Positions 46,242-54,827 of a stretch of 60,343 bases of DNA are shown piece after piece (the stretch's first letter is position 1; each line of letters starts with the position of its first letter). The notes under the pieces are model-generated. The model ran no database searches, was not told the DNA's origin, and saw nothing but the letters and a program-made list of their open reading frames with translations. The DNA comes from Bradyrhizobium semiaridum. GTDB taxonomy: Bacteria > Pseudomonadota > Alphaproteobacteria > Rhizobiales > Xanthobacteraceae. The stretch lies in assembly GCF_020329505.1 (NCBI RefSeq), contig NZ_JAGKJJ010000029.1, forward strand, positions 1-60,343, written 5' to 3'. The position numbers were made by a program, and so were the translations under genes.

Positions 46242-46658
46242 GGCGCGATCCCGGTCGTTTGTTGGTCTTTTGCTTCATGCGGTCGACGCCGCAGTTGAAC
46301 TTAGCCGTAGCAGCGGTCGATAAATCGGAAGTGTTTGCATTGAAGTAAATCCGCGGAAAATCCGCCTGATTTGATTCGGTGTAAATTTTCGATTGATCGC
46401 ATGATGCAGGCCGGATTGGTCGCACATGCCGCGTCCACCATTTCGAAACCATAGCTTGTCGCATCCGGAAACCTGTCGTTCACCATCCCGGGCAAATGCA
46501 CGGTGAATAACCGGCCAAAGCATCACCAATGCACGGTGTTTGGCGGCAGGCGGTCCCGCCTTAGCGTTCGCTTAAGTTCGCTCTGACACGTTGGCCTGCA
46601 ATCACCAAGGAGGCGTTCCGGCGCGTCCGTCTGACGATCGAGCCGAAGCGCGAGTGCT
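46242..46658. other. 417-base intergenic region upstream of the histidine kinase
   Basis: Divergent between DUF5330 and the kinase. The section 46318-46400 is AT-rich and could hold promoters. No RNA gene or credible operator was recognised. Confidence 0.5.
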
Positions 46659-48476
46659 GTGAGTGTTGTGAGTTTGATCCGCGATTGCCTCGATGCGCTG
46701 CTGCATCCGTCGGCGCAATATGATGCGCTGACCCGTGCGCGCCATCGGGCCTTCATGGCGCCGCGGCTGCTCGGCAGCCTGGCGGCGCTTGCCTCTTTTC
46801 CGGCGTTTCTTGCGGTGCGCGGCGCGCCCACCGCGATCGAGGTCGCTGCCTTCGCCTGGCTGATTGCGCCGATTCTGCTGTCCTGGTTCCTGTCGCGCAC
46901 CGGCCGCTATGAAGGCGCGCATGTGCTGTCGTCGCTGGCGCTCGCCGGTCTCGTGATGACGATCTCGGCGACCACCGGCGGCATCGCGTCGTTTGCGGCC
47001 GTGTGGCTCATCGTGATTCCGATCGAGGCGGCGCTGTCGGCGTCGCGGCGCGTGGTGGCATTTGCCTTCGCGCTGGCGATGACCTGCGCGGCGTTGCTCA
47101 GCGTGCTCGGACATTATCATCTGCTGCCGGCTGCCGATCCGGTTGTCGTCGCCAACGGCATGCTGGCCGGCGTCGGCGTGATCTCGGCGATCTTCTATGC
47201 TGCCGGCCTTGCCTTTGGCGCGGAGTCGCTGTCGCGCACCAGCGTGGCGCTGCTCTATGTCGAGGAAGACCGCTATCGCCTGCTCGCGCACAATATGAGC
47301 GACGTGCTGTCGCGGCACAGCCGCAACGGCGCGGTGCGCTTCATTTCTCCGGCGGCCGAGGCCATGCTCGGCATGCCGGCATCGCGACTGCTCGGCCACG
47401 GCCTGTTCGATCGCGTCCACGTTGCCGATCGTCCCGCCTATCTCACCGCGCTGTCGGATGCCGCGCGCGGCGGCGAGTCGCGTAGCGTCGAGTTCCGGCT
47501 GCGCCGTGACACCGCGCGAAGCGAGAGCGGCGCCTCCGACTTCATCTGGGTCGAGATGCGTTGCCGGCCGCTCGACCAGGCCGCGGGCGAGACCGAAGTG
47601 GTCTCCGTGATCCGTGACGTCAGCGACCGCAAGTCACAGGAGCAGGCGCTGGAGCTGGCGCGCCATACCGCCGAGCAGGCGGACGCATCGAAGACGCGCT
47701 TCCTCGCCACCATGAGCCACGAATTGCGCACGCCGCTCAACGCCATCATCGGCTTCTCCGAGATGATCGCGCAGGAAGATGTGCTCGGGCTCGATGCCGC
47801 GCGCCGCAAGGAATATGCCCAGCTCATCAACGATTCCGGCCAGCATCTGCTGTCGGTGGTCAACGGCATCCTCGACATGTCGAAGATGGAGTCCGGCAAT
47901 TTCGAGATCTCTCCGGAGCCGTTCGCACCGCGGCCGGCGCTGCTCAATTGCTGCAACCTGGTGGCGCTGAAGGCGCGCGAGAACGGCGTCGACCTCGTGA
48001 TCCGGGTCGGCGACGACCTGCCGATCATGAACGGCGATCCGCGCGCGTTCAAACAGATCGTGCTCAACCTCGTCTCCAATGCGATCAAGTTCACCGAGCG
48101 CGGCGGCAAGGTGACCGTATCTGCCGTGGTCGAGGGCACACGACTCGTGCTGCAGGTCTCCGACACCGGTGTCGGCATCGCCGCCGACGACCTCAAGCGG
48201 ATCGGCGACCCGTTCTTCCAGGCCGGCAAGACCTATCAACGCCGACACGAGGGCACCGGTCTTGGCCTGTCGATCGTGAAGGGACTGGTCGGCCTGCACC
48301 ACGGCGAGCTGAGCGTAGAGAGCAAGGTGGGCGAGGGGACCATCGTGTCGGTCGCGCTGCCGCTGGCGTTCACCCCGGCTGCGCCGGCCGAGCCGGCGAG
48401 CAATGTCTCGACCCTGAAGCCTGCGCTGCGCTCCGGACTACAAGAGCAAACCCATCAGGTGAAGAAGAGTGCCTAG
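46659..48476 (+). CDS. membrane PAS sensor histidine kinase (DivJ/PleC/PdhS-like)
   Basis: 605 residues from a GTG at 46659. About six hydrophobic helices fill residues 30-190, then a PAS domain (RYRLLAHNMSDVLSRHSRNG to SVIRDVSDRKSQEQ). The HisKA domain has phosphoacceptor H354 in TMSHELRTPLNAIIGFSEMI. An HATPase_c domain follows with N-box VLNLVSNAIKFTERGG, G1 VSDTGVGIA and G2 GTGLGLSIVKG. The architecture and the HELRTPLNAIIGFSE signature match alphaproteobacterial cell-cycle kinases of the DivJ/PleC/PdhS group, but the exact orthologue cannot be fixed. It overlaps the next gene by 8 bases. Confidence 0.92.
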   Translation: MSVVSLIRDCLDALLHPSAQYDALTRARHRAFMAPRLLGSLAALASFPAFLAVRGAPTAIEVAAFAWLIAPILLSWFLSRTGRYEGAHVLSSLALAGLVMTISATTGGIASFAAVWLIVIPIEAALSASRRVVAFAFALAMTCAALLSVLGHYHLLPAADPVVVANGMLAGVGVISAIFYAAGLAFGAESLSRTSVALLYVEEDRYRLLAHNMSDVLSRHSRNGAVRFISPAAEAMLGMPASRLLGHGLFDRVHVADRPAYLTALSDAARGGESRSVEFRLRRDTARSESGASDFIWVEMRCRPLDQAAGETEVVSVIRDVSDRKSQEQALELARHTAEQADASKTRFLATMSHELRTPLNAIIGFSEMIAQEDVLGLDAARRKEYAQLINDSGQHLLSVVNGILDMSKMESGNFEISPEPFAPRPALLNCCNLVALKARENGVDLVIRVGDDLPIMNGDPRAFKQIVLNLVSNAIKFTERGGKVTVSAVVEGTRLVLQVSDTGVGIAADDLKRIGDPFFQAGKTYQRRHEGTGLGLSIVKGLVGLHHGELSVESKVGEGTIVSVALPLAFTPAAPAEPASNVSTLKPALRSGLQEQTHQVKKSA

Positions 48477-49203
48477 ACAGACTCTGGACGATGATGAAGC
48501 GCCGCGCCGTCGCCGCAGCGCCAAGGCCGTGGCGATTGCAGCCGAGGAGGAGCGCGGCCTCGTGCTGCGCGTGCTGCTGTACAGTCCGAAGGATATGATC
48601 GCAGGCGTGCTCGCCGCGGCCGCCATTGTCGCGATCCTGATCAACGCGTTGTTCCTGCAAGCCGGCCGTCATCCGTCGCCGATGTTCGGCGGCTCGGTCG
48701 TGACCTTGCCGCCGCCGGCACCGGTCGGCGCGCTCACCAGTCCGTTGCCGCGTCCGCGTCCCGCCGAAGCGGCCGCGCGGACGGCCGAGCCGGTCGCCGC
48801 CGAGGCCCCGAAGCCGGTCGAGGTCAGGCCGGTGGAGACCAGGCCGGCCGTCGAAGCCAAGCCCGCTGAACCCAAGGCGGATTCGAAGCCTGCCGATCCG
48901 ATGACCAATCTGGTGGTGAAATCGACGACCGCGGGGCCAGCCGCCGCGCCGTCGAATGTCGTGCGGCCGCCGGCACCGATCCCGACCCCGCATCTCAGCG
49001 GGGCTGGAAAGCGGATCGCGGCGGTGCAGCGCACGCTGACCGAATACGGCTACGGCCAGCTCAAGCCGACCGGCACCATCGGTGCCGACACCCAGGCCGC
49101 GATCGCGAAGTTCGAGCGTGCGCGCAAGCTCCCGGTGACCGGGCAGATGTCCGACCGCGTGGTGCACGAGCTCGCCGCGATGACCGGCCGCCCGATCGAA
49201 TAG
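48469..49203 (+). CDS. membrane-anchored peptidoglycan-binding protein
   Basis: 244 residues from a GTG at 48469 inside the kinase gene. A charged N-terminus (DDDEAPRRRRSAKAVAI) precedes one transmembrane helix (AGVLAAAAIVAILINALFL, about residues 45-63). A long Pro/Ala/Lys/Glu linker spans the periplasm to a C-terminal peptidoglycan-binding-1 domain (IAAVQRTLTEYGYGQLKPTG and IGADTQAAIAKFERARKLPV). Co-translation with the kinase suggests a link between signalling and cell wall, possibly local anchoring (inference). Confidence 0.88.
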   Translation: MPRQTLDDDEAPRRRRSAKAVAIAAEEERGLVLRVLLYSPKDMIAGVLAAAAIVAILINALFLQAGRHPSPMFGGSVVTLPPPAPVGALTSPLPRPRPAEAAARTAEPVAAEAPKPVEVRPVETRPAVEAKPAEPKADSKPADPMTNLVVKSTTAGPAAAPSNVVRPPAPIPTPHLSGAGKRIAAVQRTLTEYGYGQLKPTGTIGADTQAAIAKFERARKLPVTGQMSDRVVHELAAMTGRPIE

Positions 49204-49213
49204 CGCAAGCTGC

Positions 49214-50857
49214 CTACGCGGCATCCCCGAGCAGGATGTCGCGGACTTCATCCGAGAACAGTTTCCTGCGTCCGGCTATCAGCACCCATTCCGGATCGAC
49301 GCGATCCGGAACGGCGTGCGGCATGCCGTGGTCGAGCAGCGCCTGTGCGCAGCCGGCCCAATCGCCGCCCTCGACCGGCTCGTTGCAGGAGGCCCAGGAC
49401 AAGCTGCCTGACGCGTCATCGCCGAAGCCGTGCTGCTCGGTCCATTGCGCGCCGTGTTCGAGCAGGAATCGCGTCAGCGCCGCGTCGCCGCGGAACACCG
49501 CATGATTGAGCGCGGAGCCGTCCCAGTCGCCGCCGCGGACCGCGATGGGCCAGCCGAGCCGGACCATCAGCCGCACGCCGGCGTCGTCGCCAGCTGCGGC
49601 AAGCTCGGGAAGCAGGCTCAGCTGCTGCGCCGAGAGCGTACCGGGAAGATCTGATCGTTCGGCCTGGATGCGGCGTGCCTCGCGCTCATCGCCGCTGGCG
49701 CAAGCCGCGACGAAGCGCTCGTCATCGGTGAGCGGCTCGGCGCCCAGCCGCTCGCGCAGCAGATCGGCGACGTCAGTCAGCCCGAACTGCAGCGCAAACC
49801 TGTAAGCGCTGAGGCCGCAGGGCGTCGTGACGTTCGGATCGGCGCCGGCGTCGAGCAACATCGCAATGCATCTCCGCGAACGGCGCCGCCGGATCGCCCA
49901 CATCAGGGGCGAGCCGCAATGGGTCAGCGGCGCGTTGCGGGCGGGCTCGTTCGGATTGCCGCCGTGCCGGAGCAGCAGTTCGAGCGCGGCGATGTTCTCG
50001 TCGTCGAGCACCTTGTACATCGCGTTGGTGCCCGCGATCCGCGCGCCGTGTTCGAGCAGGATGCCTGTGGTCGAGGTGCCTTCGAGCGAGTGATACAGCG
50101 ATTCATTGTCGTTCGGATCGGCGCCGGCGTCGAGCAACAGCTTCGTCAGCTCGGGATCGTGATTGCGACCGGCGGCGCCATACAGCGCCGACAGCGGATT
50201 GCCGTCATCCGGTGCATCGAGCGATCCCGGCGACCAGCGGCTGCCGATACGCTGATCGGGATTTGCGCCGGCGTCTAGCAGCAAGCGCGCGCAGCGATGC
50301 AAAGGCGCGTGAAATTCCGGAAGCTGCACCAGACTGGAATGCGTGACCGCGACCAGCGGCGGCAGCTTCAGCGGTCCGCCGGGACGATTGACCCATGCCG
50401 GATCATCGTCGGCGGCGCGCCGTATGGTTCGCTCGTCGCCGATGGCGCAGGCGAGATAGGGATCTTCGGCTGCGAGGTCGGAATCCTCGGCGAGCATCCG
50501 GGCCGCCACGCGCGGATTGGCGCGATCGGTGGTGCCGCTGACGTCGGCGGCATAGACCAGTTGCAGCCAGCGCCGTACGCGGTCGGCCTTGCTCTTGCCG
50601 GGCGGCAATTGCGCGTCGACATAGCGCCGCAGATCCCGCCATGAGGCAAAGCCGAGGTCACGTGCAATGCAGGACTGCGCGTCGTGGAGCCGCAGGTCGA
50701 GGGCTGCGATCTCGCTGTCGCTGCGTCCGGCCGCCGCCGGGAGCGCATGCCGGAAACGGGCGCAGGCCTCCGGTGCCCGCCGCCGGTAGAGGCGGATCAG
50801 CTCCTTCGCCTGCTTCTTCAGATGTTCGAGATTCAATCGCGCGCGCGATCGGTCCAT
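49214..50857 (-). CDS. ankyrin-repeat protein
   Basis: 547-residue soluble protein starting at the ATG at 50857 with a strong ggagg six bases upstream. The N-terminal 80 residues (LEHLKKQAKELIRLYRRRAPE and FASWRDLRRYVDAQL) form a helical cap seen on a group of bacterial ankyrin proteins. At least six ankyrin units follow, recognised by LLLDAGANPDQR, TKLLLDAGADPNDNE, LELLLRHGGNPNEP, AMLLDAGADPNVTTPCG and TRFLLEHGAQWTEQ. Ankyrin repeats bind partner proteins; the partner is unknown. Convergent with the peptidoglycan-binding protein gene, ten bases apart. Confidence 0.88.
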   Translation of the reverse strand: MDRSRARLNLEHLKKQAKELIRLYRRRAPEACARFRHALPAAAGRSDSEIAALDLRLHDAQSCIARDLGFASWRDLRRYVDAQLPPGKSKADRVRRWLQLVYAADVSGTTDRANPRVAARMLAEDSDLAAEDPYLACAIGDERTIRRAADDDPAWVNRPGGPLKLPPLVAVTHSSLVQLPEFHAPLHRCARLLLDAGANPDQRIGSRWSPGSLDAPDDGNPLSALYGAAGRNHDPELTKLLLDAGADPNDNESLYHSLEGTSTTGILLEHGARIAGTNAMYKVLDDENIAALELLLRHGGNPNEPARNAPLTHCGSPLMWAIRRRRSRRCIAMLLDAGADPNVTTPCGLSAYRFALQFGLTDVADLLRERLGAEPLTDDERFVAACASGDEREARRIQAERSDLPGTLSAQQLSLLPELAAAGDDAGVRLMVRLGWPIAVRGGDWDGSALNHAVFRGDAALTRFLLEHGAQWTEQHGFGDDASGSLSWASCNEPVEGGDWAGCAQALLDHGMPHAVPDRVDPEWVLIAGRRKLFSDEVRDILLGDAA

Positions 50858-51085
50858 GGAAACCTCCGTGCATCAATCGCCGATGGTCCACAAAACCGGC
50901 TGCACAAAGGCTTGGTTTGCCGCTTGGCGTGTTGCAAGTGGGTTCAACCCTTCCCGTGGACCCGGGCGCGGCTTGCACCGCGGATGCAAGGATATGGGCC
51001 GCGGATGCGGCGGTCAACCGGTTGGTTGCGTTGATGATATCGTGACGATTGGACGGGGCTTCGCCACTGCCCTATAGGTCGGCGC

Positions 51086-51430
51086 ATGCGATTGAAAACC
51101 AGCATTTGGGTGGCCGCTTATCTGCGCCGCTGCCAGACCGAGGGCGTGTTCGGTGCGATCCGCAAGAAGGGCGCCGAGGAAGCGGGGGCGGTGTTCGTCA
51201 AGGTCGCGCTGATGGACGGCAACGCCGTGCTCTATGTGCCGGCGCCGCAGACGGTCTATGACGAGGGCCGTCCGGTCGATCGGCTGTTCGTGCCGGCCGC
51301 GCCGCAGCCGGTGCCCGAACCTTCGGTCGAGGAACGATTGGCCAAGGAACTCCGCTTCGATCCCGACGCGTGGATCGTCGAGACCGAGGACCGCGCCGGG
51401 CGGCATTTTCTCGATCTGGCGAAAAGCTAG
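51086..51430 (+). CDS. DUF1491 family protein
   Basis: 114 residues from the ATG at 51086. RLKTSIWVAAYLRRCQTEGV at the start, KGAEEAGAVFVKVALMDGN in the middle and the C-terminal FDPDAWIVETEDRAGRHFLD are the DUF1491 pattern, a small alphaproteobacterial family of unknown function. It is divergent from the ankyrin gene. The TAG stop shares CTAG (51427-51430) with the convergent DUF2336 gene. Confidence 0.9.
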   Translation: MRLKTSIWVAAYLRRCQTEGVFGAIRKKGAEEAGAVFVKVALMDGNAVLYVPAPQTVYDEGRPVDRLFVPAAPQPVPEPSVEERLAKELRFDPDAWIVETEDRAGRHFLDLAKS

Positions 51431-52398
51431 CTTTTCGATGTCTGGCTACGGATCGCCGGCGCGCTGCCGGGCTGCACCGCCGGCCGCGTCGGCGAGGATG
51501 CCGCGCGGGCGTGATGGCGCTCGTCGTCATAGAGCGACGCGCGATACTTGCCGCGCGCGACCGCCATGGTCGAGCCGCGCCAGGCCGCGAGCATCACCAG
51601 GACCGAACGTTCGCTCAGGCGATCGTACAGCCGCGACAGGCGGTAGACGTAGTTGACCGATGAGCCCGCGTCCGGATTGAGGAACATCAGGATGCGCTGA
51701 AACGCGGCACTCGACATATCGAGCGCGCGCATCGCGCAGGCAAGCGGCTCGCCGCCGGGATCGTTCACCACCTGCGCGGCGATCCGCGACGGCAGGATCA
51801 AGGCTTCGCCGACCTCGAGCGTGAAGTTGTCGAGGTCCTCGGCGAATGCCGCCATCTCCAGGATATGTATTGCGCGTGCGGCGCGCGCGGCGGGAAGCCG
51901 CGCCGCGGCCTTCAGCGGCGTGTCCTGCAGGTTGTGCAGGATTTGCGCGCGCTCGCTGGCGCCGGCGGCAAAGAACGTATCGGTGATTTCGGCGGCATCG
52001 TTCGGCCGCATCGCAAGGCTCGCGGCCATCCGCAACTGCGCTTCGGTCGGCGGTCTGACCGGCGGCGCCGGCGGGGCAGGAGCGGGGATAGGTGCGGCCG
52101 CCGGCATGGCTTTGCCGGGATCGGCGCGCCGCAATCCGAGCTTTTCGATGATCCGGGCAGGCGTCGCCGGATAGACCGCAAGCCGCGCCCGAACCGCGGC
52201 GCGAGTCGCGTCATCGACCTCGTCGATCAGGCGGGTCGTCAGCTCGACGAACTGCTGCTCTTCGTCCGTGGAGTGGGCGCTGGCTTGCACGTAAAGGTCG
52301 GTCAGGACGCGAAGCAGCGTCGGGCGAATGTCGACGCCTTCGCGACGGGAGAGCGTCATCAGCCCATCGAAGCCCGGAAATGGTGGAGCTGCGCTCAT
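51427..52398 (-). CDS. DUF2336 domain protein (second copy)
   Basis: 323-residue soluble helical protein from the ATG at 52398, of the same family as 20238-21344. Typical DUF2336 features are LRVLTDLYVQASAHSTDEEQ, then FVELTTRLIDEVDDATRAAV, and ERAQILHNLQDTPLKAAARL further on. A Pro/Ala linker (PIPAPAPPAPPVRPPTEAQ) splits two helical halves. It is divergent from a small-protein/lipoprotein operon across a 250-base region with two CtrA-like sites, so cell-cycle control is plausible for one or both directions. No enzymatic motif. Confidence 0.82.
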   Translation of the reverse strand: MSAAPPFPGFDGLMTLSRREGVDIRPTLLRVLTDLYVQASAHSTDEEQQFVELTTRLIDEVDDATRAAVRARLAVYPATPARIIEKLGLRRADPGKAMPAAAPIPAPAPPAPPVRPPTEAQLRMAASLAMRPNDAAEITDTFFAAGASERAQILHNLQDTPLKAAARLPAARAARAIHILEMAAFAEDLDNFTLEVGEALILPSRIAAQVVNDPGGEPLACAMRALDMSSAAFQRILMFLNPDAGSSVNYVYRLSRLYDRLSERSVLVMLAAWRGSTMAVARGKYRASLYDDERHHARAASSPTRPAVQPGSAPAIRSQTSKS

Positions 52399-52470
52399 GC
52401 TCAGGCGTACGCGACTTGGACAAGGACCAGGGATTGAAACCGTTCTGCCAGCAAGCCTACGCGCCCGGCT

Positions 52471-52485
52471 TTAAGGCGCAGTTAA
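52471..52485. promoter_or_regulatory. candidate CtrA site 1
   Basis: TTAA-N7-TTAA (52471-52474 and 52482-52485), 73 bases from the DUF2336 start and about 168 bases before the small-protein start. Confidence 0.5.
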
Positions 52486-52572
52486 GGAAAACGACTCGTG
52501 AAGGCGAACGCTCGGATTTGCGCGTGTCCATTAAGGCACAGCGCCATATCCGTAACCGTCCGTATCGGTGGC

Positions 52573-52591
52573 TTAAGATGTCATTAACCAT
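52573..52591. promoter_or_regulatory. candidate CtrA site 2
   Basis: TTAA-N7-TTAACCAT (52573-52576 and 52584-52591). The second half is a full match to the CtrA half-site TTAACCAT. It lies 61 bases before the ATG at 52653, a position usual for CtrA-activated promoters. Confidence 0.6.
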
Positions 52592-52652
52592 GCGCGTTCT
52601 TTACTCGGCCAGCGCGGGGCAAATCGCGTCCGTGCGGGGGCCAGAGGGGAAC

Positions 52653-52847
52653 ATGGGCACCATCATCGAATTTCCGGCGGATGCGGCTACGCGGCGGCCG
52701 AGCGTGATGGACGTTGCAGGCGAGCGTGTGGGCACCGTGCTGATCCTTCCCGTCGTCCGGATCGAGCGCACCGCCGGGGAGACCGGGGATGGCCGCGGGC
52801 CGGAGCAGGGGACCGCACAGGGCCGCCGCCGCCGTCGGCGCTCCTGA
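52653..52847 (+). CDS. small basic-tailed protein, unknown function
   Basis: 64 residues from the ATG at 52653, preceded by agagggga. The upstream frame is open but carries the two CtrA-like operators, which argues for this start. It begins MGTIIEFPADAATRRPS, has a hydrophobic stretch VGTVLILPVVRIERT and ends in a run of arginines. The next gene starts 17 bases after its stop, so they form an operon. No family recognised. Confidence 0.65.
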   Translation: MGTIIEFPADAATRRPSVMDVAGERVGTVLILPVVRIERTAGETGDGRGPEQGTAQGRRRRRRS

Positions 52848-52864
52848 TCGCAGGACGTTTTGCA

Positions 52865-53611
52865 ATGCCGCGTCGTGCGCAGTCGATCGTCCCGGCGCTG
52901 ATCCTGCTGCTGGCAGGCGCGGCGCTTGCCGGCTGCAGCGGCGGCGATTTCGGCCGCACCCGCGCCGACTTCCGCAACGACGACATGCATCGCTGGCTCG
53001 GCCCCGAAGCCACCGGCAGCATCGGCATGAAGGCCTCGCAATTCCAGCTCACCGAGCACGAGCGGCAGCTGCGCGATCTCGCCTACCAGTTCATCGAGCC
53101 GCCGCTGTCGCGCCCGGCATGGAAGAGCGTGTTCGGCGACTACCAGAAGCTGCCGGCGCCCTGGCGGCAGAACGTGGTGTTCGACCGCACCGCCTACGGC
53201 CGCAATTTGATCGACGAACCGCACCGTTCGTTCGCCTCGCGCTATGCGCTGCTGATCGACGATGTCCGCGATGACATCACCCGCTTCGAGCCGTTCGTCG
53301 CCACCGCGGCGCAGGTGATTGCGCTGGACTGCAAGCGCAGCGCCAGCCTCAAGCTGATCGCGGACGTCTCCCCTCGCGAGCGCGCCGATGCGGTGGCGCG
53401 GATGGAGGAGAACGCGCTGATCGTGCAGTGGGTGCAGGTGAGCCTGCAGCGGCGGATCGCGTCCTATCGCTGGGCGCTGCAGCGGCTGGTGATCCAGGCG
53501 CCGGACGGCATGGCTGCCGACGCCGAGCGCCAGATCAATGAGCTCGCCCGGCTCGCCGGCACCGTGCAACTGACCGCATGCCAGGCGGCCGTGGCGGTGT
53601 CGAAAGGCTAA
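52865..53611 (+). CDS. putative lipoprotein, unknown function
   Basis: 248 residues from the ATG at 52865. The signal peptide ends in a lipobox LAGC (LLLAGAALAGCSGG), so the mature protein is probably lipid-anchored. The remainder is helical and soluble, with FQLTEHERQLRDLAYQFIEP, YALLIDDVRDDITRFEPFV and LALDCKRSASL-like segments, and a Cys near the C-terminus (LTACQAAVAV). No enzymatic motif. Second gene of the CtrA-site operon and convergent with the DUF1254 gene. Confidence 0.78.
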   Translation: MPRRAQSIVPALILLLAGAALAGCSGGDFGRTRADFRNDDMHRWLGPEATGSIGMKASQFQLTEHERQLRDLAYQFIEPPLSRPAWKSVFGDYQKLPAPWRQNVVFDRTAYGRNLIDEPHRSFASRYALLIDDVRDDITRFEPFVATAAQVIALDCKRSASLKLIADVSPRERADAVARMEENALIVQWVQVSLQRRIASYRWALQRLVIQAPDGMAADAERQINELARLAGTVQLTACQAAVAVSKG

Positions 53612-53627
53612 TCCCCCGGTACGGTGT

Positions 53628-54251
53628 TCAGCGCTTGCGCGCCGCAGGCGGCGGGGCGGGGGGAGGCGCGGGCTGTGGCGGCGGCTCCTGCTTGGCCGCG
53701 ATCGGTTCGCTCTGCACCCTGCAGGTCGCGGCCGCCAGCGAGGCCTGCGCCTGCGGCATCAGGCCCGGCTCCGGCGCCAGCGCCTTCAGCAGGATCAGTC
53801 CGGTCGACGTCGGCGAGTCGATGATCAGCCGGTCGGCTGCCGTGATTTCTTCGTCTTCCGGCAGGTCGTTGTGCTGTGCCTCGGTCATCAGATCGAGCTC
53901 GATCACCTTCTTGCCGGCGGAGCGGTCGTTGATGGCGTAATAGGCGACCTCGTTGCGGGTGTAGAACGACACCGAGGTATAGGCCTGGCTTACCGGCACC
54001 CTGAGCTTGATCGGTCCAGCTGAGAGATCGTAGCGGCAGATCGCCATCGCGAAGGCTGGATCCATCAGCGGCAGCGGCGAGTTGTTCGGATCGGCCAGCG
54101 GCAGCTGCGTCACCTCGTTCAGCTTGGTCATCGGCGTCAGCCGCGAATAGGCGTCCTGCGAGGCGATCCGCGGCAGCGCCAGCACGCTGACGAGATGGAC
54201 CACGCCGCCAAGCAGCACGCCGGCCAGGATGGTGAACACGATGCGGATCAT
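53628..54251 (-). CDS. DUF1254-like membrane-anchored protein
   Basis: 207 residues from the ATG at 54251. An N-terminal membrane segment (VFTILAGVLLGGVVHLVSVLA) precedes a domain with PFAMAICRYDLSAGPIKLRV-like sequence and SFYTRNEVAYYAINDRSAG, typical of DUF1254. The tail is Pro/Ala-rich and basic. In many bacteria DUF1254 and DUF1214 are joined in one protein; here they are separate genes overlapping by ATGA. Function unknown. Probably the third gene after the penicillin-binding protein and DUF1214. Confidence 0.82.
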   Translation of the reverse strand: MIRIVFTILAGVLLGGVVHLVSVLALPRIASQDAYSRLTPMTKLNEVTQLPLADPNNSPLPLMDPAFAMAICRYDLSAGPIKLRVPVSQAYTSVSFYTRNEVAYYAINDRSAGKKVIELDLMTEAQHNDLPEDEEITAADRLIIDSPTSTGLILLKALAPEPGLMPQAQASLAAATCRVQSEPIAAKQEPPPQPAPPPAPPPAARKR

Positions 54252-54826
54252 TTGCAGCCCGTCGTGGTAATCGCCGGCATCGGCGCGTCGCGCTGCGTCC
54301 GCGTCGCCACCCCGACCGGCGTGTCGTAGAGGCGCAGCATCAGCGCATAGCGCTCGATGCCGCCGGTCGGCAGCCAGTTGCCGGTGCGCGAGCGCGGGGC
54401 GATGTGGATCTCGAAGGTGCCGTCGGAGGCGCGGATGATCTCCTGGCTGGTGAAGCCGTAGCGCTGCAGGGTGTTGGCGACCAGATGGCCCTTGCGGTCG
54501 AACAGCGTCAGCGTCCAGAACCGCGCCGGCGGCGTGACGCCGCTGACGACGACGTCGCAGCGGCCGTCGAGCGGCTTGTTCTTGTCGTCTGATATCGCCG
54601 AGAACGAGATGCCGTCGCCGGTGCCGATCGGCAGCTCGCCGCTGCGCGCAATCGTTGCGCGCGAGTAGGGATCGACGTCGGAGGTGCCGTTCTTCGGCCG
54701 TGCCGTCCAGGCGCCGATCTTCAGCGTGCCGAGATCGGTGCCGCGCGTCGCCGTCGCGTAGGTCAGGCCGAGCCCGACGGCGGCGGCGATCACGAGCGCC
54801 AACAAGGTGGTGAGGAGCAGCCGCAC
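54248..54826 (-). CDS. DUF1214-like membrane-anchored protein
   Basis: 192 residues from a GTG at 54826, one base after the TGA of the penicillin-binding protein gene. It has an N-terminal membrane segment (LLLTTLLALVIAAAVGLGL). The DUF1214 hallmarks are DPYSRATIARSGELPIG, FWTLTLFDRKGHLVANTLQR and the C-terminal NWLPTGGIERYALMLRLYD. Function unknown. The operon pbp1A-type, DUF1214, DUF1254 suggests an envelope role (inference from neighbours only). Confidence 0.85.
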   Translation of the reverse strand: MRLLLTTLLALVIAAAVGLGLTYATATRGTDLGTLKIGAWTARPKNGTSDVDPYSRATIARSGELPIGTGDGISFSAISDDKNKPLDGRCDVVVSGVTPPARFWTLTLFDRKGHLVANTLQRYGFTSQEIIRASDGTFEIHIAPRSRTGNWLPTGGIERYALMLRLYDTPVGVATRTQRDAPMPAITTTGCK

Positions 54827-54827
54827 G

